NCBI RefSeq assembly: GCF_005239225.2
Contig: NC_133287.1
Coordinates: 12,877,493-12,941,492 of the forward strand
Origin: Populus alba
Lineage: Eukaryota; Streptophyta; Magnoliopsida; Malpighiales; Salicaceae
Direction of reading: 5' to 3'
Length of the DNA: 64,000 nt
A model generated the notes under the pieces. It was not told the DNA's origin. It made no database searches and saw only the letters and a program-made list of their open reading frames with translations. The first letter of the stretch is position 1, and each line of letters starts with the position of its first letter. Positions 1 through 12,600 of this stretch are shown piece after piece. Both the position numbers and the translations under genes were made by a program.

Positions 1-2233
1 CAATAATCACTTCATTCTAATATTGAATCCATATCATAAATTTAATCTTTATGGAAATTAATACAACTCAAATAAGTTCATTACTAGATTTATATGGATT
101 AATAAGAACCATTTAAGTAGTATTGCCACATACTAGGAGTATGATGTGATGTGTCGGCGTGGGTACACTGGACTGCCTCGGGGCCCTCTCATGTACCGTA
201 ACGAGACCAAAGTTTTTTAATCAGAAACTTTAGATCGAACCACAAATCTTAATTGACATTTTCTTTCATCCAAAATTTTAAAATATATTAGTTCATTCAT
301 TTATTTCTCATTCAAAATCCCATGACCATTTCTTTTGAAATATCCATGGTTAGAGATTCCTTTCAAATAGTTGTCATTCATTCACTAATGTGTTTTTACA
401 ACTAAACATTGTTTTGTGTTCCAATTAAAACTTATCTTGCTTAATTGGGAATGTAGTGTAATTCTATTTTCTCACACGTTAACATGTCTCTTTTCTATTA
501 TTAAGAAAATGGAGGTTAGATTTACCCATAACATATCTAATTTTGTTCATTCTCTACACTCTCACAAATCTGTATTTTAGATGGAAGCTTGACCTTTTTA
601 TGGATTTTTATCCATAACAGGAGTTTGTTCAACTTATGCAAAGTTTGCTTCAAATGAGAGTTAACATCCCTAGTACCAATTCCATGAAGAGATATACTCA
701 AAATTCCATTCCCATCTATTCCTAATTTCAACTACAATTCAGTCATTATAAGCTGTCACACAAAATACAACAAGACCTATCTTCTGTGTTTTATTCTTAA
801 CTTGAGTTTTAAGAACTCGAATTAGGTAAGCCCAGTTTCTAATGAAAATTAACAACTATATGCACAACTTTTAAGAGTAAACTTATCCAAAATTTCGTGC
901 TTAACTAGTCCATAATTCACTCACAAGTTAAGCAACCATTTCAGTTTTGGAATGCATAACTTAACCCCTCATTAGTATTTTGCCCACATTTGGAGTTCCA
1001 TAACTCCTAATGACCCAAATATTGTTGCAATGGAAAGTTAACATACCTACACACAAGAAGAAAAATATCTCAAATTTGTTGGGTTTCTATCCTCAGACTC
1101 AACTGCAACTTGGACATCAGGGTTGTCCAGCTGCAGTTCAATATCTCCCATCATCAATAATTAATACCTAGGACTAACACTAGAATGTTCCATCCCCTAG
1201 GAGTGTTCCTATACCTCAATGATCATCATTCAACCATGTTAGTATAATTTGAATACAATACAAGCAACCACATCATCACTTTATTATAGTGGCCGAAACA
1301 TGTATCAAGTGAGGAGTGAAATTTCTTCTTCAAGTCTTTCAATGTTTTTGTTCCATGATCATGCTAACATGATGAAATTCAAGATTTCATAACTTTCAAC
1401 AAAAACTCAAATTCAAACAAGTCATCCCCCTTCTTTTCTTTGTAATAATCTTGGTCGAAACTTAAGGAATAATAGTTCTACTTCATTGTCTTTTATTTTG
1501 ATACATGTTTATACTCTAGACAATCCTCTCATGTTCAATTCAAACAACCTTATTTATCTCATTCATGAACATCAAATAGGAACATTAAAAATAAATAACA
1601 ATTTAAATATTGTGCTAAACATTAAAATTAGCAAATTATCAAAATAATGTAACTAATTAAACATTAATTATTTGCACATTTGTATTAAAGAAAGTCTTCC
1701 TTTACTCTTTTCTTTCATTTGGCCGAACCCAAAGGCCTCTCTCCCACCCCAATATCTTCTTCAATCTTGAATAATAATGTCATTTTATTAAACTATTAGT
1801 CTTCTAAGTGCAAAATTTGTAAGTTTTTTTTTTTTTCCAATTTTTTCTTAAGAACCCTAATAAACAAAATTTGAAAATTAAGGGTTTTACTTGCAATTTC
1901 AGTTGGGAAGTGTTTAAAATACTTTAGTCTATGCTCTTCGGTCTCCAAAATCCTTCTTCACGTCCTTTTCTTCTCCTACTTCCTTTTTTTCTTCACGTTT
2001 TCTTCTTGTAGTGGTGTTTGCTAGTTGGTTTTTGGGGAGAGGTCTAAACTTCTTCTCCTTCAATAGATTCGGTCACCTCTGCTTTTCTCTAATTCTCCCT
2101 TCTTCTCTAACATTTGAAGGGGGTGCATACAGCTAGGTTTGCTGGTTTTGCTTTGGAAAGAAAGGTTGTTACAACCAAGGCTGCTGGCCAACTTTTTTTT
2201 AAGAGAGCAAAGGTCATTCTCTCTCATTTGCTG

Positions 2234-2249
2234 TATTTATACCCCTCTT
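2234..2249 (-). promoter_or_regulatory. TATA-box promoter of the inverted module
   Basis: The minus strand reads AAGAGGGGTATAAATA, a strong plant TATA box in a GC-richer setting, followed downstream (lower coordinates) by a purine-rich leader. The identical 16-mer occurs at 28480-28495 on the plus strand, which supports a conserved promoter of this repeat family. Confidence 0.55.
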
Positions 2250-2489
2250 AAATGTGGAGGGGTGTTTGGAAAGTTGGTTATCCATGTTCTTATCCCTATT
2301 TAGTTCATCCTCGGGTTGGTTAAATCCTTCATAGTTCTTATTTAGAGTAGGCCATTTATGCTCCCTCACACTTTGCTTTAGAGCAGGCCGGTCTATACCC
2401 CTCAATTTTTCCTAGCATGGGTCGGCCCAAGACTAAATTTTAATTGGGTTTTTCATGGGTGTTACATAAAATTTTGTTGGGTGTTACAC

Positions 2490-2890
2490 ACTGCCAACTT
2501 AGAAATCATCAATGAAACTGCTTCACAACTAATGCATGGATTGTTAATGCACACAACCCTAGCTAACTCACAAATCGTCAATTAAAATCGTGTCGCTATA
2601 TGAAAACTATGTCGTTGCTAATTTAGAAATTGACAACAAAAATTGTGTCGTTACACGAAAATTATGTAGCTGCCGATTCAAAAATCAACAACAAAAACTA
2701 TGTCGGTGCCGATTTAAAAATAGTTAGTTAAAATTGTGTTGCTACATGAAAACTATGCCACTACCGATATAGAAATCAGCAACAAAAATTGTGTCACTGC
2801 ACAAAAATTGTGTAGCTGCTGATTCAGAAATCGACAACAACGATTGAGCCGTTTCTGGCTTTACTTTTGTTTTTTGGGTGTTTACACACA
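2490..2890 (-). repeat. Degenerate ~60-bp array (inverted relative to 30.7 kb)
   Basis: Imperfect repeats of words such as GTGTCGCTACA, GAAAACTATGT and CCGATTTAGAAATC recur every 50-70 bp. Reverse-complemented, the block resembles 30700-30840, including the adjoining word run ending in a TTTTGGGTGTTTACAC-like sequence. It is part of the same module family, not a gene. Confidence 0.6.
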
Positions 2891-2905
2891 CACACTAACA
2901 AAAGA

Positions 2906-3550
2906 TATTTATGTACGGAATATTAAAAACTCATTACATGTTTAATACATAAATAAAATTATTATAACCATATAGTTTACATAGAAATATATATATACAT
3001 AACAAACTATACAATAGTACAAGTAAATGATTATTGTCATGTGGTTTGCAATTGACCTACACAAATAAAATATTATAAGATATATTAGATAATAATAATA
3101 TTTATTTATATTATCCACTAGGAAGAAGAAATCAATATATTTATAATATCTTTTACATCAATGCCTCAACATACTAAAAAATTAACTCAGTAACCATATG
3201 ATAGTTTCTCACATATAATTTTAAAGGTCTTTCATTGGCATTTTTATTTCCAATAGAACACTATTCATATAACTAACTTTAGTTTATTCACGTTCACAAG
3301 ACTATTTTATCAAGAAATCCCATTATGATCTCAAAGGACTTACTTTGGCCATCTATAAATCTCAGGATAAATTGAAAATAATAATATAATAAAAATTATG
3401 GTGTAATAAAATGAAATAAGAAGAATAAAAGAAGTTAACAAGATAAAAGAATAAAGGTTTATGGTCAAAAATATCAATTTTTCCAGAATAAAAAATTGTC
3501 CAACCATTTTGAGAAATAGCTGAACCATTTCTCAAAATGATCAAACTATT
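2906..3550. other. AT-rich spacer, nothing recognised
   Basis: Mostly A/T runs with short CA and AT stretches. The only open frames are 60-62 codons, hydrophobic, overlapping in shifted frames, and typical of AT-rich chance. Confidence 0.5.
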
Positions 3551-5440
3551 TTAGCTATTGTCCCTAATATAACTTGATAGTGCAACAAGAGAGAAAAAGG
3601 CATTTTCAATTCTTCTTCCTTCCTTTCACCTTTAAGGGCTAGGGAGTAAAGGTTAGAAGTGAAAGGAGAAGATCTTGACATAGAAAAACACATCCACACT
3701 AGAAATTAAGAAAGATCAAAGAGAGGGGGAAATGAGGTAGAGAGAGAAAGAGTGAAGAAATAAGAGGAAAAGGGAGATGACATGCGAAATTTCAATTGGT
3801 TGATTTTCAAAATACATCTTGTAATCAAGTAATATTTGTGAGATGCCTATACTAATTTGATTACGAGTTAAGTTTGGGCAAAATTGAATTAGGTTCTTGA
3901 GATGAAATTAGAGGAAAAATGGATTTCATAGAAATTGAGTTCCTAGGATCCTTGTATGATATAATAAGGGTGAAATCATGTTGAAATAACAAAGAAATTT
4001 TGATGAGTACTGAAACCCTTGGGGCTGGTCATAAAGAGAACAAAAGGGGGAAGTTTCACATTTATGACATTGTCCATTAATTGTGTTATAAATTTGTGTA
4101 TGATCATGTGAATAATGATTTTTGATTGAGTTGAATTAATGAAATGATGAAATATTAAATAATTGAATGGTTGGGTCTAAAAGGACAAAATTGCAAAATT
4201 TTAGAGAAATTGTAAATTGTATGGAATTGTGTAAATTCAAAAGAATTGAAGAAATCATGGATTTGTTTGTAATTAAGTTTATTTTATTGTGTAGTTATGA
4301 TTTGAATGTATTTATAAAAAACCTAAATAGAATTATAATGAATGTTACGATGAAAAAGGAGCATGTTGTTATGCGATAATAATAATTAATTTATAAATTT
4401 GTCGATGTAGGGGAGATTGTTAAGGTGATTCAGTGAGCTAGTGGAGCCGCTCATAGTTATGTAACAGGTAGATACTTCATATCTTGTGGTAATTTTCTTT
4501 ACAAATTTCCTGTAAAATTTACTTTTGAATTTGTGTGTGTATATATATATATATAGAAATAAATAAATAAATAAAGATATGTAAGTTGAGATGATTGATT
4601 TGGTATTTATGAAAGAATACCAATTTATTGCTTCCGTATGAGAATATTGCATTGATTGGCAATTAAGATGGGTTTGCTAGATTTATTGGTATTCATTAAG
4701 AAATACCACATTATTGGCTTCTATATAGGAATGTCGGATTGATCGGAAATTAATTGGCAACTATTATGAGTTGACCGGATTGATTGGTGTTCGTGAATGA
4801 ATACTAGATTATTGACTACCATATGGGAATGCTAGATTGATAAACAACCAAGATGGGTTAGCCAAAGAAATTGGTGTTCATTAAGGAATATCAGATTATT
4901 GGCTTCCAAATGGAAATTTCAGATTAGATTAATAGGTAACCGAGATAGGTTTGCTGGAGAAATTGGTATTCAGGAAGGACTACTTGATTGTTGGGTTCAA
5001 TATGAGAATGTTGAGATGATTAATTACATTATGAATAATATGAGATTTGTTTCGAACTAAATAAACTTATGTAAAAAGAAATTTGAAATGATTATATAGA
5101 TGAAACATTTGGATATTTTCTTAAAGTTTTAAACAAATTATTTAACTTGAGACTTAATAAATATTATCAATTTTCTTTACAGGTACCTCACAGACTCACC
5201 AGAAGTGATCAATAGTTTAATTACTTTTGTGTATATATAGGAAAATATGGACAATTATATTTTAATGTCAAGTTTGTGGATTGTAATTTCAAACATTTTA
5301 TTTTGTTATGTAACTAAGATATTATAGGATTAAATTAACAATTATTATACTTTATAAATTCAACCATAAAAAATATTGGTATTAATTCAACCATAAATGT
5401 AAATGTGTAATTTAAATATTGGTATAGTTTAAGTCTTACA
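3550..5440 (+). repeat. LTR-like non-coding module with internal minisatellite
   Basis: A purine-rich leader (GAGAGAAAGAG-type words near 3720-3780) is followed by AT-rich sequence, a minisatellite at 4600-5020 and a further AT-rich tail. The order leader, spacer, tandem array matches the other long modules in this window (19.9-22.0 kb plus, 62.9-63.8 kb plus, and 16.1-18.6 kb minus). I infer a solo or truncated LTR of a large-LTR retrotransposon, but I could not define exact ends or a target duplication. Confidence 0.35.
4600..5020 (+). repeat. Minisatellite, five ~90-bp copies
   Basis: Copies begin with TTGGTATT or TTGGTGTT at 4600, 4685, 4784, 4871 and 4963. Each carries a central word like ATTATTGGCTTCCATATGGGAATG and a third part like AAGATGGGTTTGC. 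Spacing is 85-99 bp and divergence is high, so it is an old array. Confidence 0.75.
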
Positions 5441-5471
5441 TGTTTATTATACTTTCTTAATTCAAACATAG

Positions 5472-5965
5472 CACTACAAGATTTCACAGTTTTACCGATG
5501 GAAATATTCCGTCGGTGTGTGATTACGAGTTCGTCGGTAATTTATTTATCGACATCTTCACCGATGGAATACGTCCGTCGGCTTTCCTTTCGTCGGTAAT
5601 TCCACATTCCATCGCTATATCGGTTGGCAACACAAAAAAAAAATTTGCTGATGGTTTTATAGACGGAATTTGCGTGCCAAAAAAAAAGTTTCCCACTTGA
5701 AATATATCGACGGATTTATCCCGTCGGTGATAATGTGATTTACCAACGGACACATACCGTCGGTAACTTTATCGGTGAGTTTGAAATACCGATCGAAGAT
5801 ATCTGTCTATAAATTCATCAGTCATTGTGGCAGCTACTGTTAAATGTTGACAGATTCATTTCGTTGGTAAATTTGTCGGTGAGTGTTTGAAATACCAACC
5901 GAACATATCCGTCTGTAAATTCGTCGGTGAATGTGGAAGCTATTGTCAAATGTCGACAGATTCAT
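5472..5965. repeat. CACTA left terminal and subterminal repeats
   Basis: After the terminal CACTA there are many direct and inverted copies of a short word based on CCGTCGGT/ACCGACGG (5490-5965), some arranged head to head around AAATATTCCGTCGGTG. In this superfamily such repeats bind the TnpA-like protein. Two open frames of 61 and 76 codons here are repeat artefacts. Confidence 0.85.
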
Positions 5966-6194
5966 TCCATCGGTAAAACCCTTTGTAATATTTTTAAATT
6001 TATTTTTAAAAAATTATTTCTAATATATAATATAAAATTATATTAATTAATGGTAATAAAAACCAATTATGCAAATAAAATTTCTATTAAACATCAAAAA
6101 CAAAAAATAAAGTTAAATAATATTCATTACAAACTGAATGTGTTTTAAAAAAAAATTAAATGAAATATTAAAGGTAAATAATATTTATTACAAA

Positions 6195-7901
6195 TTAATA
6201 TAAAGGTGGAGCTGGAGGAGGAGGAGGAGGAGGCTGGTGGTTATACGGCCATAAAGGATGAGGCACACATGTTCCACTCTGTGATGCCATGTTCATGATC
6301 TGCCTTTTGTTGTGCATACTCTGCTTTTGTTGTGCATGCTCCGCTTTGAGTTGTGCATACTCCCTTGATAAGTGGTCGTATTTTTTCGTGAACTGAGTTG
6401 TGTGTTGCTGCAAGGCCACGAACTCCTTAAAGTGGATGCTCGATATTGATTGGGAGCTCCCAATGGTTGAAACACTACGAGCCGCTCGCAAGTTGTCAGT
6501 TGTAGTGTTGGAGAGCCCGTAAACCCGATTTTTATCGGGTCCACCAGACGATCCAACCTCCATCCACAAATCCAGATCGAATTCCGGATGGGTCAAAGGA
6601 TCATCCCCATATCTCTCCCTCAACCGGTTATTATAGGTCTCCTAAAAATAAAAAAAAGTAATCATTATATTCAATTCAATAAACATAATAACTTACAAAA
6701 TAAAATGGTTGAACAAACATACCATGAAATGTTGAGCATGGTTGTCAACGAACTGTTGCGCCCCCTTTTGGCGGTCTTGACTCCATACGTGTGTCTCCAC
6801 AAACAGCTCCATTGGGCTTAGTTCACGTCCAAGAGATGTAGCTTATAATGAAAAAAGATTTATTAACAACAAATTAATTTAATGATATATTTTATTTAAA
6901 TTAATCTTACCATCCGTTTCACATGTGCAACAAATGGAACAGAGCTGCCGATGTGCATTGTAACCGAGCCATGAATTGGCTGATTCCGGTTTCCAACACC
7001 GGATTGTGAGCATCATGTGAACTGCTCAGACGTCACGTGCTCAAGATAGTGTGGCCATATATGTTATGGGATGTATATTGGTTTGAAATCCCTCCAAATC
7101 ACAACGTCGTTCCAGCCTTGAAAACCCCTATCTCTCGCAGTTTTTTTTTACCATTTTTTGTGCTTCATACCAAAAATCACGCAACCTACTTCCATAGCGA
7201 GAAATTACATTTTGAAACATAAATTTTTGTTTTAAAAAAATCTTGTATTATTTTCAATGTTACCTAGTTGCCGCATGATTTTCCCACACCCTCCTCATAG
7301 CAGTTTCATGCTCATTATCCCAGCATAATTTGTCCTGTGTATAAATAATTAATTTTAAATAAAAATAATAATTTATTTACAATTATATTAATAATTTATT
7401 AGAAATAAGCTATAAATTATAAATTAACACCAACCTCAAATCTGTCAAACCATGCATTGATTTGAGGCATCCATTTAGGATGTCTGGATATCGGACTCCA
7501 TTGAAATAATGGGATCTCCATCAACAATTTAAACGCCGATGATATTACTGGGGCGGCCTCAATGTTTGTGAACCTGAAAATAAATGAAATAGTGATTACT
7601 TCATAAATTATGTTACAATTTTTTTTAAAAAAAAAAAAAATAAAACCTTAACAAACTTACATTGAAAGGTCGTCCTTCCACTGTGCCTCGTACTTGCGGG
7701 GAAATTGATTCCGTTGCGATGGCACGCCGTCTCTGCGCTGTGAACTAGCGCTGAAAGAGGTAGCTTAGGTTGACGGCACAGGTGGTGTAGGTGCCTCTTC
7801 TTGAGAGGCAGAGAGGCACCTAAGGAAATATCATCCTTGCTGCTAGAAGAATTAGTTGCGACCATACATGAGCCACTAGCTCTGGTTTTCATTCTACGCA
7901 T
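6195..7901 (-). pseudogene. Transposase_24 (Ptta/En/Spm) gene, six exons, broken
   Basis: This is the second CACTA gene, a DNA-binding accessory transposase of the PF03004 type. Reading the minus strand with GT-AG introns gives six exons: 7661-7901, 7435-7573, 7264-7334, 6911 to about 7190, 6723-6841 and 6195-6641. Recognisable pieces are FPRKYEAQWKDDLSM in exon 1, RHPKWMPQINAWFDRFE in exon 2, ETAMRRVWENHA in exon 3, HIGSSVPFVAHVKRM in exon 4, GRELSPMELFVETH in exon 5, and the family signature THPEFDLDLWMEV followed by GGPDKNRVYGLS in exon 6. The C-terminus has a glutamine-rich coiled-coil-like run, then a proline tract. Damage: a frameshift and stop in exon 1 (7740-7800), a frameshift and an internal stop near 7066 in exon 4, and another stop at 7013-7015. 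The start at 7901 follows an AG acceptor. Only exon 6 stays open over a long stretch (142 codons). Confidence 0.85.
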
Positions 7902-9074
7902 CTACATAATTTTATACAAATAATTATATAATTAAATTTAAATGTTAAAAAAAAATTCGATAGCACCTCCTCTATACTGGATACTACCCAAATCCACAAA
8001 CCTGCAAAGATTGACAATAGCCACAACCAATTGACCCAATCTATACTAATTATTCCAACATATTCAATTACTAATTCTAAGGTAAATTCAACATTAACAA
8101 TTACAATTCAACAAATTATTCAATAATTATGCCAATACAATAATAAAATATATTCAAAAAATTCAAAAAAAAAAAACTCTAGACTAACAATTAAAATAAA
8201 TAGAAAAAATTAAACATAAATCATGCAATAATTATAGAGTAAAATTAATAATTATTCCAAAATATTCAATTACTAATTCTAAGCTAAATTCAACATTAAC
8301 AATTACAATTCAACAAATTATTCAATAATTATGCCAATACAACAATAAAATATATTCAATAAATTCAAAAAAAAACTCTAGACTAAGAATTAAAATCAAT
8401 GAAAATAATTCAAATACAATTCATGCAATAATAGAGTAAAATTACTAATTATTCCAACATCTTCAATTACTAATACTAAGGTAAATTCAACATTAACAAT
8501 TACAATTCAACAAATTATTCAATAATTATGCTAATACAACAATAAAATATATTCAAAAAATTCAAAAAAAAACTCTAGATTAATAATTAAAATCAATGGA
8601 AATAATTAAACATAAATCATGCAATAATAGAGTAAAATTACTAATTATTCCAACAAATTCAATTACTAATTCTAAGGTAAATTCAACATTAACAATTACA
8701 ATTCAATAAATTATTCAATAATTATGCTAATACAACAATAAAATATATTCAATAAATTCAAAACAAAAAAACTATAGACTTTAAGAATGAAATATGCTTA
8801 CCTTAATAATACGTTTATTTCAAGACTTTATCTACATTACAAAAATACACCAAAACAAAAGGCATAACAACAATAAAATAGCTAAAATAAAATAAAAATC
8901 CTTAAAATAAAATGAAATAGAGGAAACACATACCTTTTAATTTGATGAAGATTCAAAAATAAAACTAGTAACCTTGCAGAAATCTGGATGGAAATGAGAG
9001 GAAAAAAAATCAAAGTGAGGGGAAATTAAGAATGGAGGAGATGAAAAAAATGAACTGTAGGGGCGGTTGCTGGG
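7902..9074 (-). other. Leader/intron region of the Transposase_24 gene
   Basis: Between the TATA box at 9075-9081 and the first coding exon there is about 1.2 kb of AT-rich sequence. Possible splice donors on the minus strand are AAG|GTATG near 8932 and AAG|GTAAG near 8803, and an acceptor TTATGTAG abuts the start codon at 7901. A large leader intron filled with a tandem array is the simplest reading. This is inference from splice-site words only. Confidence 0.5.
8045..8780. repeat. ~198-bp tandem repeat, about 3.7 copies
   Basis: Near-identical blocks start with ATTATTCCAA.ATATTCAATTAC-type words at about 8045, 8250, 8444 and 8641. Each continues through TTCAACATTAACAATTAC, an A-run and AATTAAACATAAATCATGC. 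Divergence is a few per cent plus small indels, so amplification is more recent than the decay of the flanking gene. Confidence 0.9.
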
Positions 9075-9081
9075 ATTTATA
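9075..9081 (-). promoter_or_regulatory. TATA box of the Transposase_24 gene
   Basis: The minus strand reads CCTATAAATCCC. It lies just downstream of a cluster of the CACTA terminal motif (9090-9490) and upstream of the leader region, as expected of a core promoter. The call is by sequence and position only. Confidence 0.5.
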
Positions 9082-9089
9082 GGGTAGTT

Positions 9090-9490
9090 TTACCGATGAA
9101 ATAAAAAATAATTATTACTTTTAATTTATTCCGTCGGTGAAGTGTCGAAAATCCGTTGGTAATTTTTGAATTTTGCACCAACATTTTTAATTACCCTCCA
9201 TATTTTGACAGACTGGAGGCTGTCGGCAACTTTGTCAGTGATTGTGGCATTTCAAGTAATTATTTTCAAACTCTCTGTGAAATGCCGACGAAATGAAGTC
9301 CGTTGGTATGACCATCAATGATTGTGGCATTTCAAGTAATTATTTTCAAATTTTCTAGGAAATGCTGACGACCTTTATTCCGTTGGTATGAGTGTCAATG
9401 ATTGTGGCATTTCAAGTAATTATTTTCAAACTCTCTGTGAAATGTCGATGGACCTGATTCCGTTGGTATTGATGTTGGTGATTGTGGCAT
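9090..9490. repeat. Internal copy of subterminal-type repeats, 80-bp tandem
   Basis: Copies of the terminal motif (TTTTACCGATGA, CCGTCGGTGA, CCGTTGGTA) reappear in the middle of the element. Within it an 80-bp unit starting ATTGTGGCATTTCAAG repeats exactly in register at 9241, 9321 and 9401, with a truncated fourth start at 9481. Each unit contains one CCGTTGGTAT word. It occupies the upstream region of the Transposase_24 promoter. Confidence 0.88.
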
Positions 9491-9675
9491 TGTACAAGAA
9501 AGATTGTATTTGTATTGCCTATTTATCTTCTTGCAAACACTTAAATGATAAATTGTTCATTGCATAAAAAAATAACAACAGTGCTTAAACAATAAATATT
9601 TTGTGTTACAAAATATATCATCCATAATCTATATTACATGAAAAAAGGGTTTTACACAGGACTTCATTCTGATAG

Positions 9676-12600
9676 TTAGTCAGATTTTTCTTCTTCTTCA
9701 TCATCAATTGAATAGTCATCACCTTCATTGCAATCTTAAATATGGATATCATCATGTTCATCGACATTTGCTTGTTTGCTAGAGCTCAAAACAACATTCA
9801 ACTCCTATACGTCAACATCAACAAGACTATAATCGAAAATATGAAAAATTGAATTTTCTTCCAAGTCAATCAAAGGAGCAACTCGATATGGTTCAACCAA
9901 CTCACTAACTTGAAAGACTTCATCTCGCACACTTTTGTCTTCATTTTCATCCTAAACAACCTCGACATGACCCCAAGCTTTCGTTTTTAAAACGAACAAC
10001 CAATCCACTCTTGATTGATCCTTTCTAAATGAAGGGGTGTATGTGTAATAAACTTCTTGACATTGCTTTGCGAAAACAAAGACATCGTTTATGTTACAGA
10101 GTCTAACTTTTGAGTTGATTTCGACCAGACCATAGTGCAGATCAACTTTGATTCCTTGGTCAATCGTGTCATACCAATAGCATTTGAATAAAAACACTCT
10201 ATTCAACTCGTTATGATATTGCAGTTTCGACGACCTCTTCTAATCTACCATAGTAGTGAACTTTTAACTCACTACTGGTGGATCCCTTAACACAAACACC
10301 GCTATTGTATGTCTTTCTTCCAAGCCCATATTCTTCAGTATGGAAAACATATCCATTGACAAAATACCTGTTGTAGTACTTAACTTTTCTTTTAGGCCCC
10401 AGGCTTAGTGAAGACAATGACTTAGGCGCACTCCTTCCCATTTGATAAACCTTGTATGTAATGTACATCAATAAACAGTAAATGAACGAGAATCTCGTAA
10501 TGATATGCATACAATAATTTTACAAGTTAGAATGAGTTTGTGATAGTACTTACATGTGTTATAAACCACGTGGCAAATTGTTCATCTTGTAATTGAAAGA
10601 TCTGGGATTCGGTCAACTATGAGTTATTGGAGAGTAAATATTGTCGATGTTGCCTGTAAGTGATAATGAGTGTATGATATTACAATTTATGATTAACAGT
10701 ATATTACTGACAAAGTTTAATTAGTATTACACATATATAAACTTACTAAATAAAAGGTCTTAGCTCATCATAATTAAATAGAACATAGTTGTGTGCTTGT
10801 TTGAACTCTGCTTTCGACAAATATCTTCCTCTTACGGCATTTTTAGGTTTGGGTCGTCCATGATTGGAGAATATTGATAAGTTCTCATTGGAAGGCACTT
10901 CACTGCCATTATCATGCCATGGAACGCGATTGATTCTCGTTCTCAAATGAGGTTTGAAACAGTACAAGATAAATGTTGAGATCTCTTCAACAATATAGGC
11001 CTCACATATCGAAGCCTCAACATGCGCCTTGTTCTTAACCTTTTTCTTGAGATTAAACAAGTGCCTACATTGAATTAATCAAGTATTTTCAATTAAGAAA
11101 AACATAGAAAATACTTTTATATATGAATTACATTGCAACTGTAATACCTAACTGTTCGAATGGGTACATCCATCTATACTTGACCGGTCCTCCAGTTTTA
11201 ACCTCGAACAATAGATGTATAGGGAGATGCCTCGAACGATATTTGTTTAAAGCCTCTCAATGTGCTCAACATTCAACTTGCTAGAGCATATATCTCTAAA
11301 GAAATGATTGATCTCTCTGAGTGCATCCCATATTTCCTTTGGCAAAAAATCACGAAAAGCTAATGGGATGAGTGTTTGCATAAACACATGGTAGACATGA
11401 CTCTTCATTCCATATAGTCTGCAATCCTCTATATTAACCAGCCTTGATATGTTCGAGGCATGTCCATCTAGAAAACACAGACTCTTAAGCCATTTGTAGA
11501 CTAGTAGTTGTGTGCTTTTCTCTAACACGAAGCTTGCTTTTGGTTTTGCGACCCGTGACTCATCATAAACCAACTCCATATTTTTACGATTACAGAATAA
11601 AGCTATATCCAATCTAGCCTTGATGTTGTCCTTTGTCTTCCCCTTCACATCCATGTCGTGTTGAAAATATTCTTAAACACGTTCTTTTCAATGTGCATGA
11701 CGTCAAGATTATGGCGGAGCATATTGGTCTTCCAATAAGGAAGCCCCCAAAAGATATTTCGCTTTACCCAATTATGGGTCAAACCAAAACTAAGAAACTT
11801 TTGCTTACCTGATTGAAGTCCAAACACAATGTCACTGTGCTCTGATACTACATCATGCAATTCTTCACTAGAAAAATAAGGGGATGCAACATCTTTTTCA
11901 ACTCTGCCAACAAAGAAATCTTTTTTATTTTTTTTGCACTTGTGATTAAGTGGCAAGAAGCGACGGTGACAGTAAAAAAAAGAATCTTTACCTCCATTTG
12001 CTAGCGTGAATGCCTTGTTATTTTCCATGCAGTATGGACATGCTAGTTTCCCATGTGTGCTCCAACCAGAAAGCATTCCATAAGCTGGAAAATCATTGAT
12101 AGTCCACATCAAAGCCACCCTCATAAGGAAATTTTGTTTCCTCGATATATCATAAGTCAGAGCTCCGGAGAACCATAACTACGCCAACTCATCAATCAAC
12201 GGTCGAAGACAAACATTTATATTCCGCCCCGGGCTACTTGGACCGTGTATGATAGTAGATAAAAACATGAACTCTGGCCTCATACACATTCCTGGTGGCA
12301 AGTTATAAACCGTTAGTATGACCGGCCAACAAGAATAAGGAGCATCAAATGACCCAAATAGGTTAAATCCATCTGTACACAACCCAAGACGCACATTCCT
12401 TGATTTAGCTGAAAAGTGAGGATGCACACTATTAAAGAGTTTCCACGCTTTGCCGTCAGAAGGATGCACCATCACTCCATCAACCGCATCATGTGCTTGG
12501 TGCCATGTCATGTGCTCAATAGTCCTTGGTGACATGAATAACCTTTGCAATCTAGGTGTGATTGGGAAGTATCTAAGTTTTTTATATGCCACTAGAGTCT

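Larger units (their letters stand above)
1..2905 (-). repeat. Inverted copy of long non-coding promoter module
   Basis: Read on the minus strand, about 2905 down to 1900 follows the same order as the plus-strand unit that begins near 28290: a degenerate array, then a stretch with GGCCTGCTCTA-like words, a shared 16-mer AAGAGGGGTATAAATA (2234-2249 here, 28480-28495 there), a purine-rich leader, and the shared word TAGACCTCTCCCC. Below about 1900 I can no longer follow the match by eye. No open frame longer than about 65 codons lies here and none looks like a protein. I infer an old LTR or LTR-like transposable-element piece in opposite orientation to the 28-38 kb units. The left boundary is outside the window or too eroded to see. 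Confidence 0.6.

Noticed and set aside
5515..5753. Overlapping 61- and 76-codon frames on both strands
   Set aside because: Produced by the near-palindromic CACTA subterminal repeats.
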